Part shown: positions 47,769 to 59,290 of the stretch, piece after piece
Layout: each line of letters starts with the position of its first letter
Numbering within the stretch: position 1 is the first letter of the stretch
Source: Micropterus salmoides
Taxonomy: Eukaryota > Chordata > Actinopteri > Centrarchiformes > Centrarchidae
Assembly: GCF_014851395.1 (NCBI RefSeq)
Contig: NW_024041484.1
Location: 564,499-628,498, forward strand
Direction: 5' to 3'
DNA: 64,000 nt
The notes under the pieces: model-generated
Database searches by the model: none
Seen by the model: the letters and a program-made list of their open reading frames with translations, nothing else
What the model was told of the DNA's origin: nothing
Program-made: the position numbers and the translations under genes

Positions 47769-47942
47769 ATGTAGGAGAACTGTCTAGAGCCAGTTTGGTT
47801 TGTCCGTTCTGGGCTACTGTAGAAACATGGCAATTCAACATGGTGGACTCCATGGAAGAGGACCTGCTCCCTCTGTATATATATAAAGGGCTCATTCTAA
47901 GGTAATAAAAGCACAGCTATTCTTATTTTCAGATTATTATAG

Positions 47943-48741
47943 TAGGGATGTACCAAATGTTCGGCCACCGTAATTAGTAATTGGCCAAAAATAGCACAAA
48001 AAGCACTTTCGGTGTTAAGCCTAATAAGTCAAAATACCAGAGAAATTTTACAGAACACTTACGTTGACATGTCTGCAGCGTGGAAGCATTTTAAAGTGTC
48101 TGAGAAAGACGCAAAAATTGCCTTTGCAGACACTGTTCTGTTGAATTGTCTCCTAGCACATCCACTCAATCTGTGCCTGACTAGAAAAGGCAACAAACGG
48201 TCTGACCTGCTTTGAGTGTTTCTGTCACTCGTTTATTGAGGTGATTAAGCTAGCTGCATAATTTGGAGTGCACACGTATTCAAGCCTTTATGGTAAATCC
48301 ACTGAAACGGACCAGTCCAAGCTGACAGGCAGGTCAGTTTCTCTCTTTACAAAGACAAGTCTTGCAGTGTGAGAGTCTTACCTGAAGAGAGGCTATTAAG
48401 TCCTCATGTTGCACGATACGAGAACCACATACACGATACACATGTGACAAGTCAGGTTTTCAAAATAAGGTGTCTATACAGGATGGAAATGAGATTAATT
48501 GGATTATATTCACAGAAAGTATAAAAGATATTACATGTGTACATTAAAAGTAAACGTACATATAATTTACTTCACCGGACCCTCTCGGGCCTCTGATCCA
48601 CCCACCATAGTCTCTCCAAATCCTATGGGAAACACTGAGGAAAAAGCACATTTTGAGTATTTAATGTATGCAATGGTAAAAAAGGCAAATTAAATGGAAG
48701 AAATGTGAATGTACTTGTTCAGTATTCTATAAGCATCCCTA
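47943..48741. mobile_element. hAT element with a BED-finger relic
   Basis: Ends TAGGGATGTACC and AAGCATCCCTA; duplications TATTATAG (47935-47942) and TATTATAT (48742-48749), one mismatch. Bases 48069-48150 encode MSAAWKHFKVSEKDAKIAF, which resembles the start of the BED zinc finger of ZBED/Ac-type transposases (VWKHFxVSEKDxKIA), cut off before the zinc ligands. A stretch at 48240-48400 is an inverted, diverged copy of 3895-4070. Confidence 0.82.
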
Positions 48742-48791
48742 TATTATATACAGGTTGTCTATGAAGATTCTCAGTCATCCAGGTCATAGTT

Positions 48792-48930
48792 ATCCAACGA
48801 AGGTTGAAATCAAGGGCAACTGGACTTGGTTGAAGATACAGAACTGAAGAAGTCCTTTGGATGAGGGACGAAACGTCTTCCAGTATCTTCAACCAAGTCC
48901 AGTTGCCCTTGATTTCAACCTTCGTTGGAT
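48792..48930. ncRNA. Hairpin with hammerhead-ribozyme-like loop (candidate)
   Basis: Two 48-nt arms (48792-48839 and 48883-48930) are perfect reverse complements. The 43-nt loop reads CTGAAGA (48844-48850), A, GTCC (48852-48855), a 10-nt loop, GGAC (48866-48869), GAAA (48870-48873), CGTC (48874-48877). This is the order of a type I hammerhead: CUGANGA, stem II, GAAA, then the UH cleavage site, closed by stem I. It departs from the consensus by one extra A before stem II, and stem III would be only ACGU, which is self-complementary and could form between two molecules. Penelope-like retroelements are known to carry such hammerheads; I see no coding part of one here. Confidence 0.45.
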
Positions 48931-49016
48931 ATGTTATATACAAATAAATATTATTTTCAATTTCTGCCGGATTCTGCCTATAGAGCCCTCTAAATCTTAC
49001 ACACTGGTCCTTTAAG

Positions 49017-49516
49017 NNNNNNNNNNNNNNNNNNNNNNNNNNNNNNNNNNNNNNNNNNNNNNNNNNNNNNNNNNNNNNNNNNNNNNNNNNNNNNNNNNNN
49101 NNNNNNNNNNNNNNNNNNNNNNNNNNNNNNNNNNNNNNNNNNNNNNNNNNNNNNNNNNNNNNNNNNNNNNNNNNNNNNNNNNNNNNNNNNNNNNNNNNNN
49201 NNNNNNNNNNNNNNNNNNNNNNNNNNNNNNNNNNNNNNNNNNNNNNNNNNNNNNNNNNNNNNNNNNNNNNNNNNNNNNNNNNNNNNNNNNNNNNNNNNNN
49301 NNNNNNNNNNNNNNNNNNNNNNNNNNNNNNNNNNNNNNNNNNNNNNNNNNNNNNNNNNNNNNNNNNNNNNNNNNNNNNNNNNNNNNNNNNNNNNNNNNNN
49401 NNNNNNNNNNNNNNNNNNNNNNNNNNNNNNNNNNNNNNNNNNNNNNNNNNNNNNNNNNNNNNNNNNNNNNNNNNNNNNNNNNNNNNNNNNNNNNNNNNNN
49501 NNNNNNNNNNNNNNNN
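49017..49516. other. Assembly gap, 500 N
   Basis: Exactly 500 N, a placeholder length. The sequence resumes at AAGAGGGTTGCGTAC, the point where the matching right arm enters a 55-bp tandem array. Confidence 0.99.
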
Positions 49517-52500
49517 AAGAGGGTTGCGTACATCCTTCCATTGTGTGTTTTTCATTGATTTAAAGACTTTATTAAGTAATAAAAGTTGAATGAATTAACT
49601 AGTAGGTGTTTATGACAATAAATTTATCATTAAAAAGTATAGCAGTGAGTTATAAGTAAAGGAGGAATCTCCGGGGCCAGCAAAGGATCAGTAGGAGGTT
49701 TCTTTGGAATCAAGTCAGTCTTTATTATTAAACAAATGAAGAATAAATTGAAATAATGACAGTAAAGCAGTAAAATGGTATAACGGTGAGTAAAAATTAA
49801 ACAGCATTATAAATTACCTTCAACAGCATGCAGCAAAATAAGAGTGAGTTCCAAAATTAAACTTTGTAAAATCTTTGCTAAAGCTTTGTGTGACAAACTT
49901 ACCATCATTAAAGAACTAAAGAATAAATTGAAATAAATTACAGTAAAATAGTATAACAGTGAGTTAAAATTAAACAGATTTTTAATTTACCTTCAACAGC
50001 ATGCAGCAAAATAAGAGAGAGTTCCAAAATAAAACTTTGTAAAATCTTTTCTAGTGCTTTGTCTTACAAACTTGCCATCATTATCACTCCAAAGCTGTAG
50101 CCTAGTCTTAAACTTGTGAGTCTTAAAACTTTAATCCTTCTAGAGTCTGTGTCTCTTCTTCTCTGTCCTCTCTTTCTGGTGTAGCATAGGCTGTCCAGGG
50201 TGAATTGAGGAATGTGCTCCACCCCCCGCACCTCCTTCCATCCCTCCCCTCCCTCTGTTTTCTCAATGAGCCACATCAAGTTGTGTGTTGTAACTGTCAT
50301 GAGCATCTTCAGGTAATCTTGTAGACCAGTTACGGAATAGAGTTATCTATAACCCCAGACTCCGGATGTTAAAAACGGTCTGGGTTTATCAGACAGAGTT
50401 TGTTTTCGACAGGAACCTATTTTTATCAGCCGCAGACAAGAGTTTGGAACTACAGACTATATAATAATCTGGTTGTACCAGAAGTAACGGCCCCCAACCC
50501 CTCACCAGTTATCTCCCACTTGATGTCACACACAAAATAAGAGGATGGGCTGAGTTAGCCATGAGCCAATGATAAGAGACTAGGAGGGGTTACCATACGC
50601 CAATGATGGGAGTCTGTGAAAATAAAACCAGAACATTGTCTTCAAGAAATTGCCAAGAGGGCACTTGGATCCTTGAGCAGTATCTACCTACCAAAGAGGG
50701 GACCTCCATGCGGTTAATTTTTTTCAGCTAATGAGTGTTTGTATCTCTTAAAGACTTCTTGTTTCTTTCAAAAATGGAAATTTTAACATCAGTGTTAGTA
50801 ATATTTAAACATTTCTCTGTGATACAAAAATATTCAGGGCCACTTTATTGAGAATTTACAGTTTTACCTGTTATTCAGAAATAACTTGGATGCATGCACA
50901 AATATCAAAGATTGCAGTATTAGCAGCAAAAGGTACTTTATCCAGGGTTCAATTATATAAAATGTCTTATTACACTAGTGCAGTCATTTAAACTTTCTCT
51001 TAGGGGAATTCAGGTTTGTCTGTGGTGCTTGGTCATTTGGTGAAGTAGGCCTTTTTAAAGGGCCTTCATCTTTATCTTATTTTGTATTTGCTCTTCATAA
51101 TTATAAATTAGGACTAAAATGCTCAGCAGCATGATCCTATTTTTTATTTTTTTTGGTAAGTAATCACTAAAACAGGTTTATCAACTTTTACTAAACCTTT
51201 GGAATAATTCTGTCCCCAAATATTGTGAAATGAAATTGACCAGTTTTAGACAAGATTTCTATAAATTTTGCAATGTACTTGTTTCTTCAATCTAAATTTT
51301 ATAGGATTGCATTTTATTTATTGACTGCATTACAGAAACGTCCATTGTTGGCTGGCATGTAATGACACGGAGTTCCCTCTTAGTTCCTTCTTAGCTAGCA
51401 TGGAGCGACACTCCAGCATGGATGAATAAAAGAATGGGGTATTTCTATTAAGAGAATATTGTAATCTAAACTAAATATTTAATTTTTAGTTACACTTACA
51501 AAATAAGGACAATTCTTATGTAGCACAAAAACACAAAACTACAAGTGTTAACAGCGTCCAAATAACTCTAAATGTAGTCTTTCAGTAACATATAGACTAT
51601 GTCCCTCATTCTAAACTAAAACCTTACTCATAACTAAGTCACTAGTCATGCTAACAGGCCTCCTCTTTCCCTTTAGTAAAAAAAGCTAGAATTATAAAAA
51701 AAATATAGTTTACAACTTCATCAACTGGAAACTTCAAGAGCTAAAGTTTGATCCTTCTACTGAGAACCAGCTGCCTTTTGCTAATTAGGGTTTATTAGAC
51801 TATTACAGAGGTCATTAAATCCAGAACCCTTCCCTTGGGGATGAAGTATTCAAATGCTAGTTAACTACTTTGTTGACATAACAGGACAGTAGTTTTCTGT
51901 TGATGAAAATAAAACAGAAGGTTATAATAAATCTCCTACAGGTAAAAGAATAAAAATCAGCTTCTTTATTTTGGCTCAACCGTGATCTGTGCTAATAACA
52001 CTTATTGCACGTTCCAAAGCTCAACAGGAACCAGCAGCTTCAACAACAAAAGTCTGTAACAATATCTATCATATGGCTTTTTATTTTTTATGTAATGCCC
52101 AGATTTACCACGGGGTTCTTGACTAGCCAGAACAGGATGTTCAGCAGTCTTACACTGTTTCATTGCAGGTCTTGCATTCAACCATAGTGGCTAGTTTGCC
52201 CTTGACAATAAGGTTTTAGAAAAAGTCTCATCACTGCTGCGACCTCTTTTTTGAGACCATGCTGTTTCTATTTTTTTTCTAGTGTCCCCTTCCATAGCAT
52301 TTTTCAGAGACACTACAAAAGAGGAAAACAGATTGCCATTGATAACCCAAACTCTAGGGTTAACTCGTAATTTTCATTACATTTGTTATGTAGTAAATCT
52401 ACAACTGCAAAGCAATTTAGTGATCCCTAACATGTAGTGATCAAATGCCAATGCTCTCTCTCTCTCTTCCCCATATTTAAAATGTGTAAAACTAATACCG

Positions 52501-53236
52501 CAAAACTCATCAGGATCAATCTTCTATGTGTAAGTTAACATGTTGCAAATTTTACCCTTGCTACTAAGAGTTAGTACATGACACGCAACATTAGTCCTCA
52601 TTTTCTGAGCTGCTTAAAACAATAATAAATAATAATAAACAGATTTTACATAATAAATAATAATAAACAGATTTTACAAAGTTTAATTTTGGAACTCACT
52701 CTTATTTTGCTGCATGCTGTTGAAGGTAATTTATAATGCTGTTTAATTTTTACTCACCGTTATACCATTTTACTGCTTTACTGTCATTATTTCAATTTAT
52801 TTTCACTTGTTTAATAATAAAGACTGACTTGATTCCAAAGAAACCTCCTACTGATCCTTTGCTGGCCCTGGAGATTCCTCCTTTACTTATAACTCACTGC
52901 TATACTTTTTAATGATAAATTTATTGTCATAAACACCTACTAGTTAATTCATTCAAGTTGTATTACTTAATAAAGTCTTTAAATCAATGAAAAACACACA
53001 ATGGAAGGATGTACGCAACCCTCTTATCAGTTACACACAGACATATTTCCGTTTGGGGCGGGACCGGATGCACCCCTCTTATCAGTTACATACAGACATA
53101 TTTCCGGTTGGGGCAGGACCGGATACACCCCTCTTATCAGTTACATACAGACATATTTCCGGTTGGGGCGGGACCGGATACACCCCTCTTATCAGTTACA
53201 TACAGACATCCGGTGTGGGGGCGGGACCGGAAATAG
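49517..53236. mobile_element. Fold-back element with about 370-bp inverted arms
   Basis: 49517-49892 and 52672-53036 are near-identical inverted repeats (for example GCATGCAGCAAAATAAGAGT at left and its complement at right). Outside the right arm are 55-bp tandem units; the left counterpart is lost in the gap. The interior (50090-52670) has no transposase or other recognisable gene. A direct duplication of about 180 bp lies at 49735-50090. Class unknown. Confidence 0.75.
53021..53236. repeat. 55-bp tandem units at the right end of the fold-back
   Basis: CTCTTATCAGTTACA starts at 53021, 53076, 53131 and 53186, spacing 55 bp. Units contain TTCCGGTTGGGGCGGGACCG. The last unit is shortened and ends GGGACCGGAAATAGC. 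Confidence 0.92.
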
Positions 53237-53551
53237 CTGTCAAAAATTAGTTTGATGGAATGTCATGTATACTTCTCTCTTATGAACTGAATGTGAAATG
53301 TGTATACAGGTAATATACAACTCAACAGAGTAAACACTTATGAATGTATACTTACTTGGGTTTACATATAGAGATTATGTAACTTGTGTCACTGTACAAG
53401 TGATTTCAGTCAAGTGATAAAGATTGTAAGTGGACCTTGAATTAAGATTTTTTTTTTCACACACCTATTCACATTCAAGCAGACATGTCCACAAATTAAG
53501 ATAGTATATTCTAAGGCTGAATCCTGGGAATTGAGATTCTAATATGCATAC

Positions 53552-54128
53552 TAGGGTTGGGCTGATAGACGATGCCATCGTCCATTGGTGTTGGCTGAGA
53601 CATCACGACTTGAAACCGGCATCGTGATTGTGAAGCTTCCGCCCCCCAAGCAGGTTTTAATGACCACGAACATTCTTATTATTGTTTTTAAGTATGCTTT
53701 GCAGCTGCCTCAGAACACACTCATACACCCCGGCTTGCCCCGCCTCTCTCTGTCTGTCTCCCCCCCGTCTGCTCCATTTTCTCCATCAGCAGTATGTTTT
53801 ATAAAGTCGCCTAAAAGACTGAGAACTCGTCTTTTCCCCCTATATTTCCACCAGAGATCTGTTATCACGGCAGCAGGTGAGCCGCAGGTCAGCTTATTAA
53901 TGACGTAGCATATCAAACAACTGAAACCTACATCTCTGTGTGTTCACTGTTGCTTTACCTGGTCCGTGTGTAAAATATCCACCGTTTCTTGTAAGTTAAT
54001 AGTTTACCATTTTTTTACGGAGTGAAGTCTGTGCCGGAACACCTGCACACAAGACGACTGCTGCTCCCCGCACACCCACGCACCCGATGACATCGTCCAT
54101 CCCGATGTTTCATTGTAGACATCACCCA
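53552..54128. mobile_element. Non-autonomous hAT element
   Basis: Perfect 8-bp duplication ATGCATAC at 53544-53551 and 54129-54136. Left end TAGGGTTGGGCTGATAGACG, right end GTAGACATCACCCA, imperfectly inverted. ACGATG/CATCGT words recur inside. No transposase. Confidence 0.85.
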
Positions 54129-54136
54129 ATGCATAC

Positions 54137-56932
54137 TGAAGAATATTACATGTATGAAAATAAATACACCCTTGCCAAACTTCATTTAACACTTTCTTGC
54201 AATTCATGGTATGTTAAAGAATGTAAAGAAGTAACAGTTCTGCGTCAAAGACATCTGCACTGAAAAAACTAAAATATAAGTAAGATTAATTATCTTAATT
54301 GAAGGCAAAATATATTTGTTTTTGTCTGACAAGATATTTCTTCTTACCAGGCAGCTTTTATGTTAGAGAATTTCACCTGTTTCAAGATTTTTTGTCCTTA
54401 AGTAGCAAGTGAAATATCCTTTGTTTTGTCAGATAATTTTGCTTATTTTAAGTAAATTTTCCCATATTTTAATGCTCCCTTGTTTTTGAGAGCTCACTTT
54501 TTGCATTGTATGTATGTTGTTGCAAAGATATCTCCTGAAGTTAGCATGTAGCAATACCACTTGTGCCTTGAGATGGATAACCCCCCCCCCCCCATAAATA
54601 AACTCACCGAACGTAAAGAAAGGAGGTATTATTATTATTCCTATTTTCCTTATCAAACTCAAAAATACATCTGTATGGCTCCTGAATTCAAATTTCTCTC
54701 TTTCACATAACACATTGCTTTGTTAATTATTGTAAAACAGACAGACAGACACAAAATAAAAACTCACCAAAATGGTCTTTGTTAGCCTCTCCATCTTTCC
54801 AACAATCACCTGCTCTGGTGTGGTCAAAATAAGCCCTTAATTTAACGAGTTGGATGTGAAAATATTCTGGCTCTACACACTGTCAATGCCTTTCTAAAGC
54901 CTGACCTTGCTCTCACTCCATTCCCACTGGACGCCTCTTTTGTCCCCACCTCAGTGTCCCCGGAGTCTGAATCCTGGCCTGAGCCACTGGCCTCTATTGG
55001 TCTTGGAGGTTGTGTTCTGTTCCATTGCCCACTTGCCGGGATTGGTTCTGAGGCCCATTCCTGACTCAGTCAGCTAATTGCACTGCTAAGCTAGCTGTGC
55101 GGTTAACTGAGCTAACTAGCTAAGGCAGTTATGACCTCATATGTGATTATTTTGGAGTATGAATTTGACGGTGGAGAGTCGTCTAAATTATTAAACATTG
55201 TGCATGTAATGTATTAACTTAAATAAGAGAGACAAAGGAACAAAGCTGAAAAGGGAAAAAAGGGAAATGGCAAGGGCTACACATGAAAAATGACAAAGAG
55301 AGAAACAACAGCACTCATTCCAATTCACCAATCAGGATGAGTCTCCGTTTTATCACTCCCCACACACTTGCAGTCAATACTCACACTCACACTCCATTTC
55401 CCATAACTGAAATATTGATGTTGGTATAAATTCATGTAATTGAGAATAATAAGCATTTTGGTTGCAACACTGTGCTGTAACATACATCACCCCGACAGAG
55501 ATGGTCTATTGACCCATGGTCAGGGGTAGAGGAAGGTAATTAACCCACGCTCTGAGGAGATGAAAGTGTGCTGGTTAAATTAAGGTCTTATTTTGACCAT
55601 ACTAGAGCTGAAGATGATTAGAATGGTAGAAAGACTAACGACTAAAGACTAACATTTTATATTGTGTCTCTTTCCGACTTTGATTGAAGTGTGTTTTACA
55701 ATGAGTAAACAGGGCGGTTTGTTCAGTGAAAGAGAGAAAGGTGAATTCAGCAGGTGTATGGGTTTTTTTCAGTTTGAAAAGAAAATAGGTTTTTACTTAC
55801 TTACTTGACATTTTGTGAGTGTATTTGGTTTATTTATTACACTAAAAAAAATAATTAATTTATTAATCTAAAAAAGCTAAGAGAACTAACGTAGCAGCTG
55901 TTGCTGCTCGCTGACAGCTGGGATGCGATTGTGGCAGGGGACTCCTTGAAACATAATGGATCAGGGCTACACAAACATCTTGGGAGCACTGCACCATCCC
56001 CACGCCTCAGATTATCAGACCACATATGTCTGATAATAACCACATTTTATAACCCTATAGCCTGCTGAACCAGACCAGCTATAAGGACCATGCAGGTATG
56101 GAGTGAGGAGGCAGCTGGATTACTGTTGTCAGTTTTTCGAAAGTGATGTAGAGAGGCTAAGGGAAGGTACAAGCAACGCATTGACGGACATATTCAACAA
56201 CAACAACAACCCCCGAATGATGTGAAGAGGTATTAAAACCCTAAATGACTACAAGAGCAACACCACACAGGTCAGTCAGGACAGAGACCTCCCTGATACC
56301 CTGAACTTAGCCCGGGGGAGCAGTCATTCAACCTCTGTCTCAACCAGATGAGGTCAACACTGAAGAGGATTGACATCACTAAAGCGAGTAGACCAGGCAT
56401 GATGTCAAGCCTCATACTAAAGAAAATAATTAGTAGATCTACGTAGTAGTTATCCTAGATTGGTATTATGCTACTGCGCGTTTACATAAGGTCAAAAGGT
56501 CTGAGTGTCAATCTCTGTTTCCTTCATCTGTGATTTATTCCTTTAGGAGTTCTGGAGTTAAACCAAAGTTAGAGCTTGATAAGCTGTGAGTTGAAGTTGA
56601 AGCAACAAGAACTGTTGGGATAATCTTGGAGAGAATAAAATCAATTTATGAACATGTGATAATTGTGTTTGTGTGCCCTATGAGTTGTTTGCAGTCGTTT
56701 ATCTAGTGATGTGCTGTTTGTAATAAAGTTAATGACCTTTCGCATGAAACATACCTGTCAACATTGGATTTGAAAATTATATAAGATATTCATTCATTCG
56801 TTATTCATGGGGGCTGGCTAACTACAGCCGCTAATGATAGAGTTTCCATGCAGAGCCGAGTTTCTAATTCACTAAGCCTCACCTCCAACGCAACAAATAT
56901 ACTTTTTAGCAAGAGTCGCTAGGAGAGAACTA
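54137..56932. other. Intergenic, nothing recognised
   Basis: Between GOLT1B and GYS2, where spexin lies in human. I looked for the spexin peptide (NWTPQAMLYL-type) and did not find it. Features are limited to a C-run at about 54581-54594 and low-complexity AT stretches. Confidence 0.4.
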
Positions 56933-58257
56933 CAGTCCCCTCCAAAAGTATTAGTAAGGCAAATTACTTTATTTTTGTTGTTCACTGAAGACATTTGGGT
57001 TTAAGATGAGTATGAGACAAGAGTTCAGAATTTCAGCTCTCATTTCCTGGTATTCACATCTAGATGTGTTAAACAACTCAGGATAAATCACCCTTTGTTT
57101 GAACCCACCCATTTTTCAAGTGAGTAAAATTATTGGAACATGTGACTGACAGATGTTTCTTGTTGCCCAGGTGTTGTCTTTTAGGTTGATTGTCCAAACA
57201 TTAAATAGCTCTGCGTGACTAGTCTAAGTTTTCATCCTTGGTTAAAACCTAAAAAGACTGCATTTCCTGTTAAAGAGGATAAACCAACATGAACGACCTC
57301 CACAGTGCAGGGTTAATGTATCACAATCCACTGTTGGAAGAAGACTCAGAGAGCAGAAATATAGAGGCCACACCACAAGATGCAAACCACTCATCAGCAG
57401 GAAGAATCGGAAGGCCAGATTGAAATTTGCAAAGAAGTACAGAGATGAGCTGCAAAAGTTATGGAACACAATCTTATGGACTGATGAGACCAAGATTAAT
57501 CTCTAGCAAAGTGATGGAAAGGCCAAAGTGTGGAGAAAGAAAGGAACTGCTTCTGATCCGAAGCATCCAAGCTCATCTGTGAAGCATGGTGGAGGTAATG
57601 TCATGGCTTGGGCGTGCATGGCTGCTTCTGGAACAGGCTCATTAATATTTATTGATGATGCAACTGATGATGGTAGCAGCAGAATGAATTCAGAACTGTA
57701 CAGAAACATTTTGTCTGTCAATTTACGGAGAAATGCATTGAAACTAATTGGGAGGAAGTTTATCATGCAGCAGGACAATGATCCAAAGCACACAATAAAG
57801 GACTTCATCAGCGGAAAAAAGTGGAAGGTTTTCGATTGGCCAAGTCACCTGACCTTAACCATTTCACCTCCTTAAGAGGAGACTGAAGGGAGAAACACCC
57901 CAAAACAAACAAGACCTAAAAGAAGCTGCGGTAAAAGCCTGGAATAGCATCACAAATGAAGAATGCAACAGTTTGGTGATGTTGATGGGTCGCAGGCTTG
58001 AGGCAGTTATTAAATGTTATTTACTTTAAGATTATTTGTTCCATTACTTTTGCTCACCTAAGAATGCTGTGGTCTAATACAAACGGTGATATGTCCTAAG
58101 TTGTTTAACACATCTAGATGTGAATACCAGGAAATAAAAGCTGAAATTCTGAACTCTGGTCTCATACTCATCTTTTGATCTTAAACCCAAATGTCTTAGG
58201 TGAACAACAAAAACAAAGGAATTTGCTTTACCGTTCCAATACTTTTGGAGGGGACTG
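56933..58257 (+). mobile_element. Tc1-like transposon 4
   Basis: Flanked by TA at 56931-56932 and 58258-58259. Inverted repeats of at least 150 bp, beginning CAGTCCCCTCCAAAAGTATT at both ends. Confidence 0.93.
57250..58025 (+). pseudogene. Tc1 transposase, decayed
   Basis: The first catalytic Asp is visible (WTDETKINL near 57478) but is followed by a stop (TAG at about 57502). The next frame holds SSVKHGGGNVMAWACMAASG and MQQDNDPKHTIKDF with the second Asp. The third motif is deleted: DWPSHLTLTISPP stands where DWPSQSPDLNPIE would be. The remainder (to about 58025) is out of frame. Confidence 0.85.
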
Positions 58258-59290
58258 TATGAGGCATTGAGCAGAACTACTGTAAGATTAAATGTATAGC
58301 AGATAATCAGCCACTGTAATGACAAATCTAACATTTTAGCTGGGTTGAGTCTCCCTGCTTCTGGGAGACGGTGGACAGTGTTTGCCGTGAGATTATAATA
58401 GCGCGGTTAACCATACCCGGTTATCATGATAATTAAAATGTGTACGGTAATAATAACAATCGGGAATTTTACCATGGTTTACCGTTAAACAGGTAATCGT
58501 TTCATCCCTATTCAGCATTTAATACAACTGTGCCATCCATGCTTGTCATCCATCTCACTGCCCTGTGTGACTGGATCCTGAACTTTCTGACATGCAGATG
58601 CCTGTTTGATATGATTGGTTGCCTGAAAAGGAGCAACCTTGACAACACCAATGCTATATGGAAACAAGACACAAGAGCACTCACAGAGCAGAAACATGAC
58701 AGATGATCTACATTATATCAGTCTGGACTTGTGACATACCCACCACAGAGCCCCCCTCCTCCCCTACCACAAAGACGACGCTCTCTATCCTATAGAGTGA
58801 TATTAACAGACTGTTCAACATGCAGAATCCTGCTAGGCTGGACCAGACTGTCTTTCGTTCCATCCCGAAGCACTGTCTTTCTCCAGTCATTACTTTCATC
58901 ATCATCCCTGTCCCAAAAAATCCAAGGACCACATGACTTAATGACTAGAGACCCATCACCCTGACCTATGTGTTATTTAAGTGATTTGAGCACCTTGTGC
59001 TATCCCACATCAAATTCATTATTGACCCCCTGCAGTTTGGCTACAGAGCTAACAGGTCTGTAAGGGGGTAGTAGGCAGAGCAAAAATATTTGCTCCGGAG
59101 CAAAACCTCACACCATAAGAACAGTTTCTTCCCGTCTGCTGCTGGCCTTATCAACAAGACCTGGGACCCCCACTGACATTGACCTTATGAAAATATACAT
59201 TCTCTACATATACATACGTTCACAACACATACTTCTTATCACACCTATTACCATACTGTTACCTCTTCATTTTGAGTTGTCCAAGCCCCC
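58258..59290 (+). mobile_element. Scrambled LINE fragments
   Basis: Pieces of a reverse transcriptase: FNTTVPSMLVIHLTALCDWI (about 58500-58600) and HIKFIIDPLQFGYRANRSV (about 59005-59060), then a C-terminal RSFFPSAAGLINKTWDP-like piece near 59130. The second should precede the first in an intact element, so the locus is rearranged. A segment at 58380-58510 with CGGTTAACCATACCCGGTTA looks like a hAT-type end. Confidence 0.55.

Larger units (their letters stand above)
45565..49015. mobile_element. MITE with TTTAAAGG ends, split by later insertions
   Basis: Left end TTTAAAGGTCTAGTGTGAAG with AATTTAG and right end CTAAATCTTACACACTGGTC with CTTTAAG are inverted repeats of about 27 bp. Left body (to 45652), middle (47769-47942, with ATGGCAATTCAACATGGTGG) and right body (48742-49015) belong together and are separated by two hAT insertions; a further hairpin sequence (48770-48940) sits in the right body. 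I know this as a very common fish MITE. It abuts the assembly gap. Confidence 0.82.

Noticed and set aside
48770..48940. Full Penelope-like retroelement
   Set aside because: Only the hairpin part is present; no reverse transcriptase or GIY-YIG endonuclease frame nearby.
48719..49555. 278-codon frame across the gap
   Set aside because: Most of it is N; no evidence of coding.
53021..53236. CRISPR-like 55-bp repeats
   Set aside because: Head-to-tail units without spacers, part of a fold-back element.
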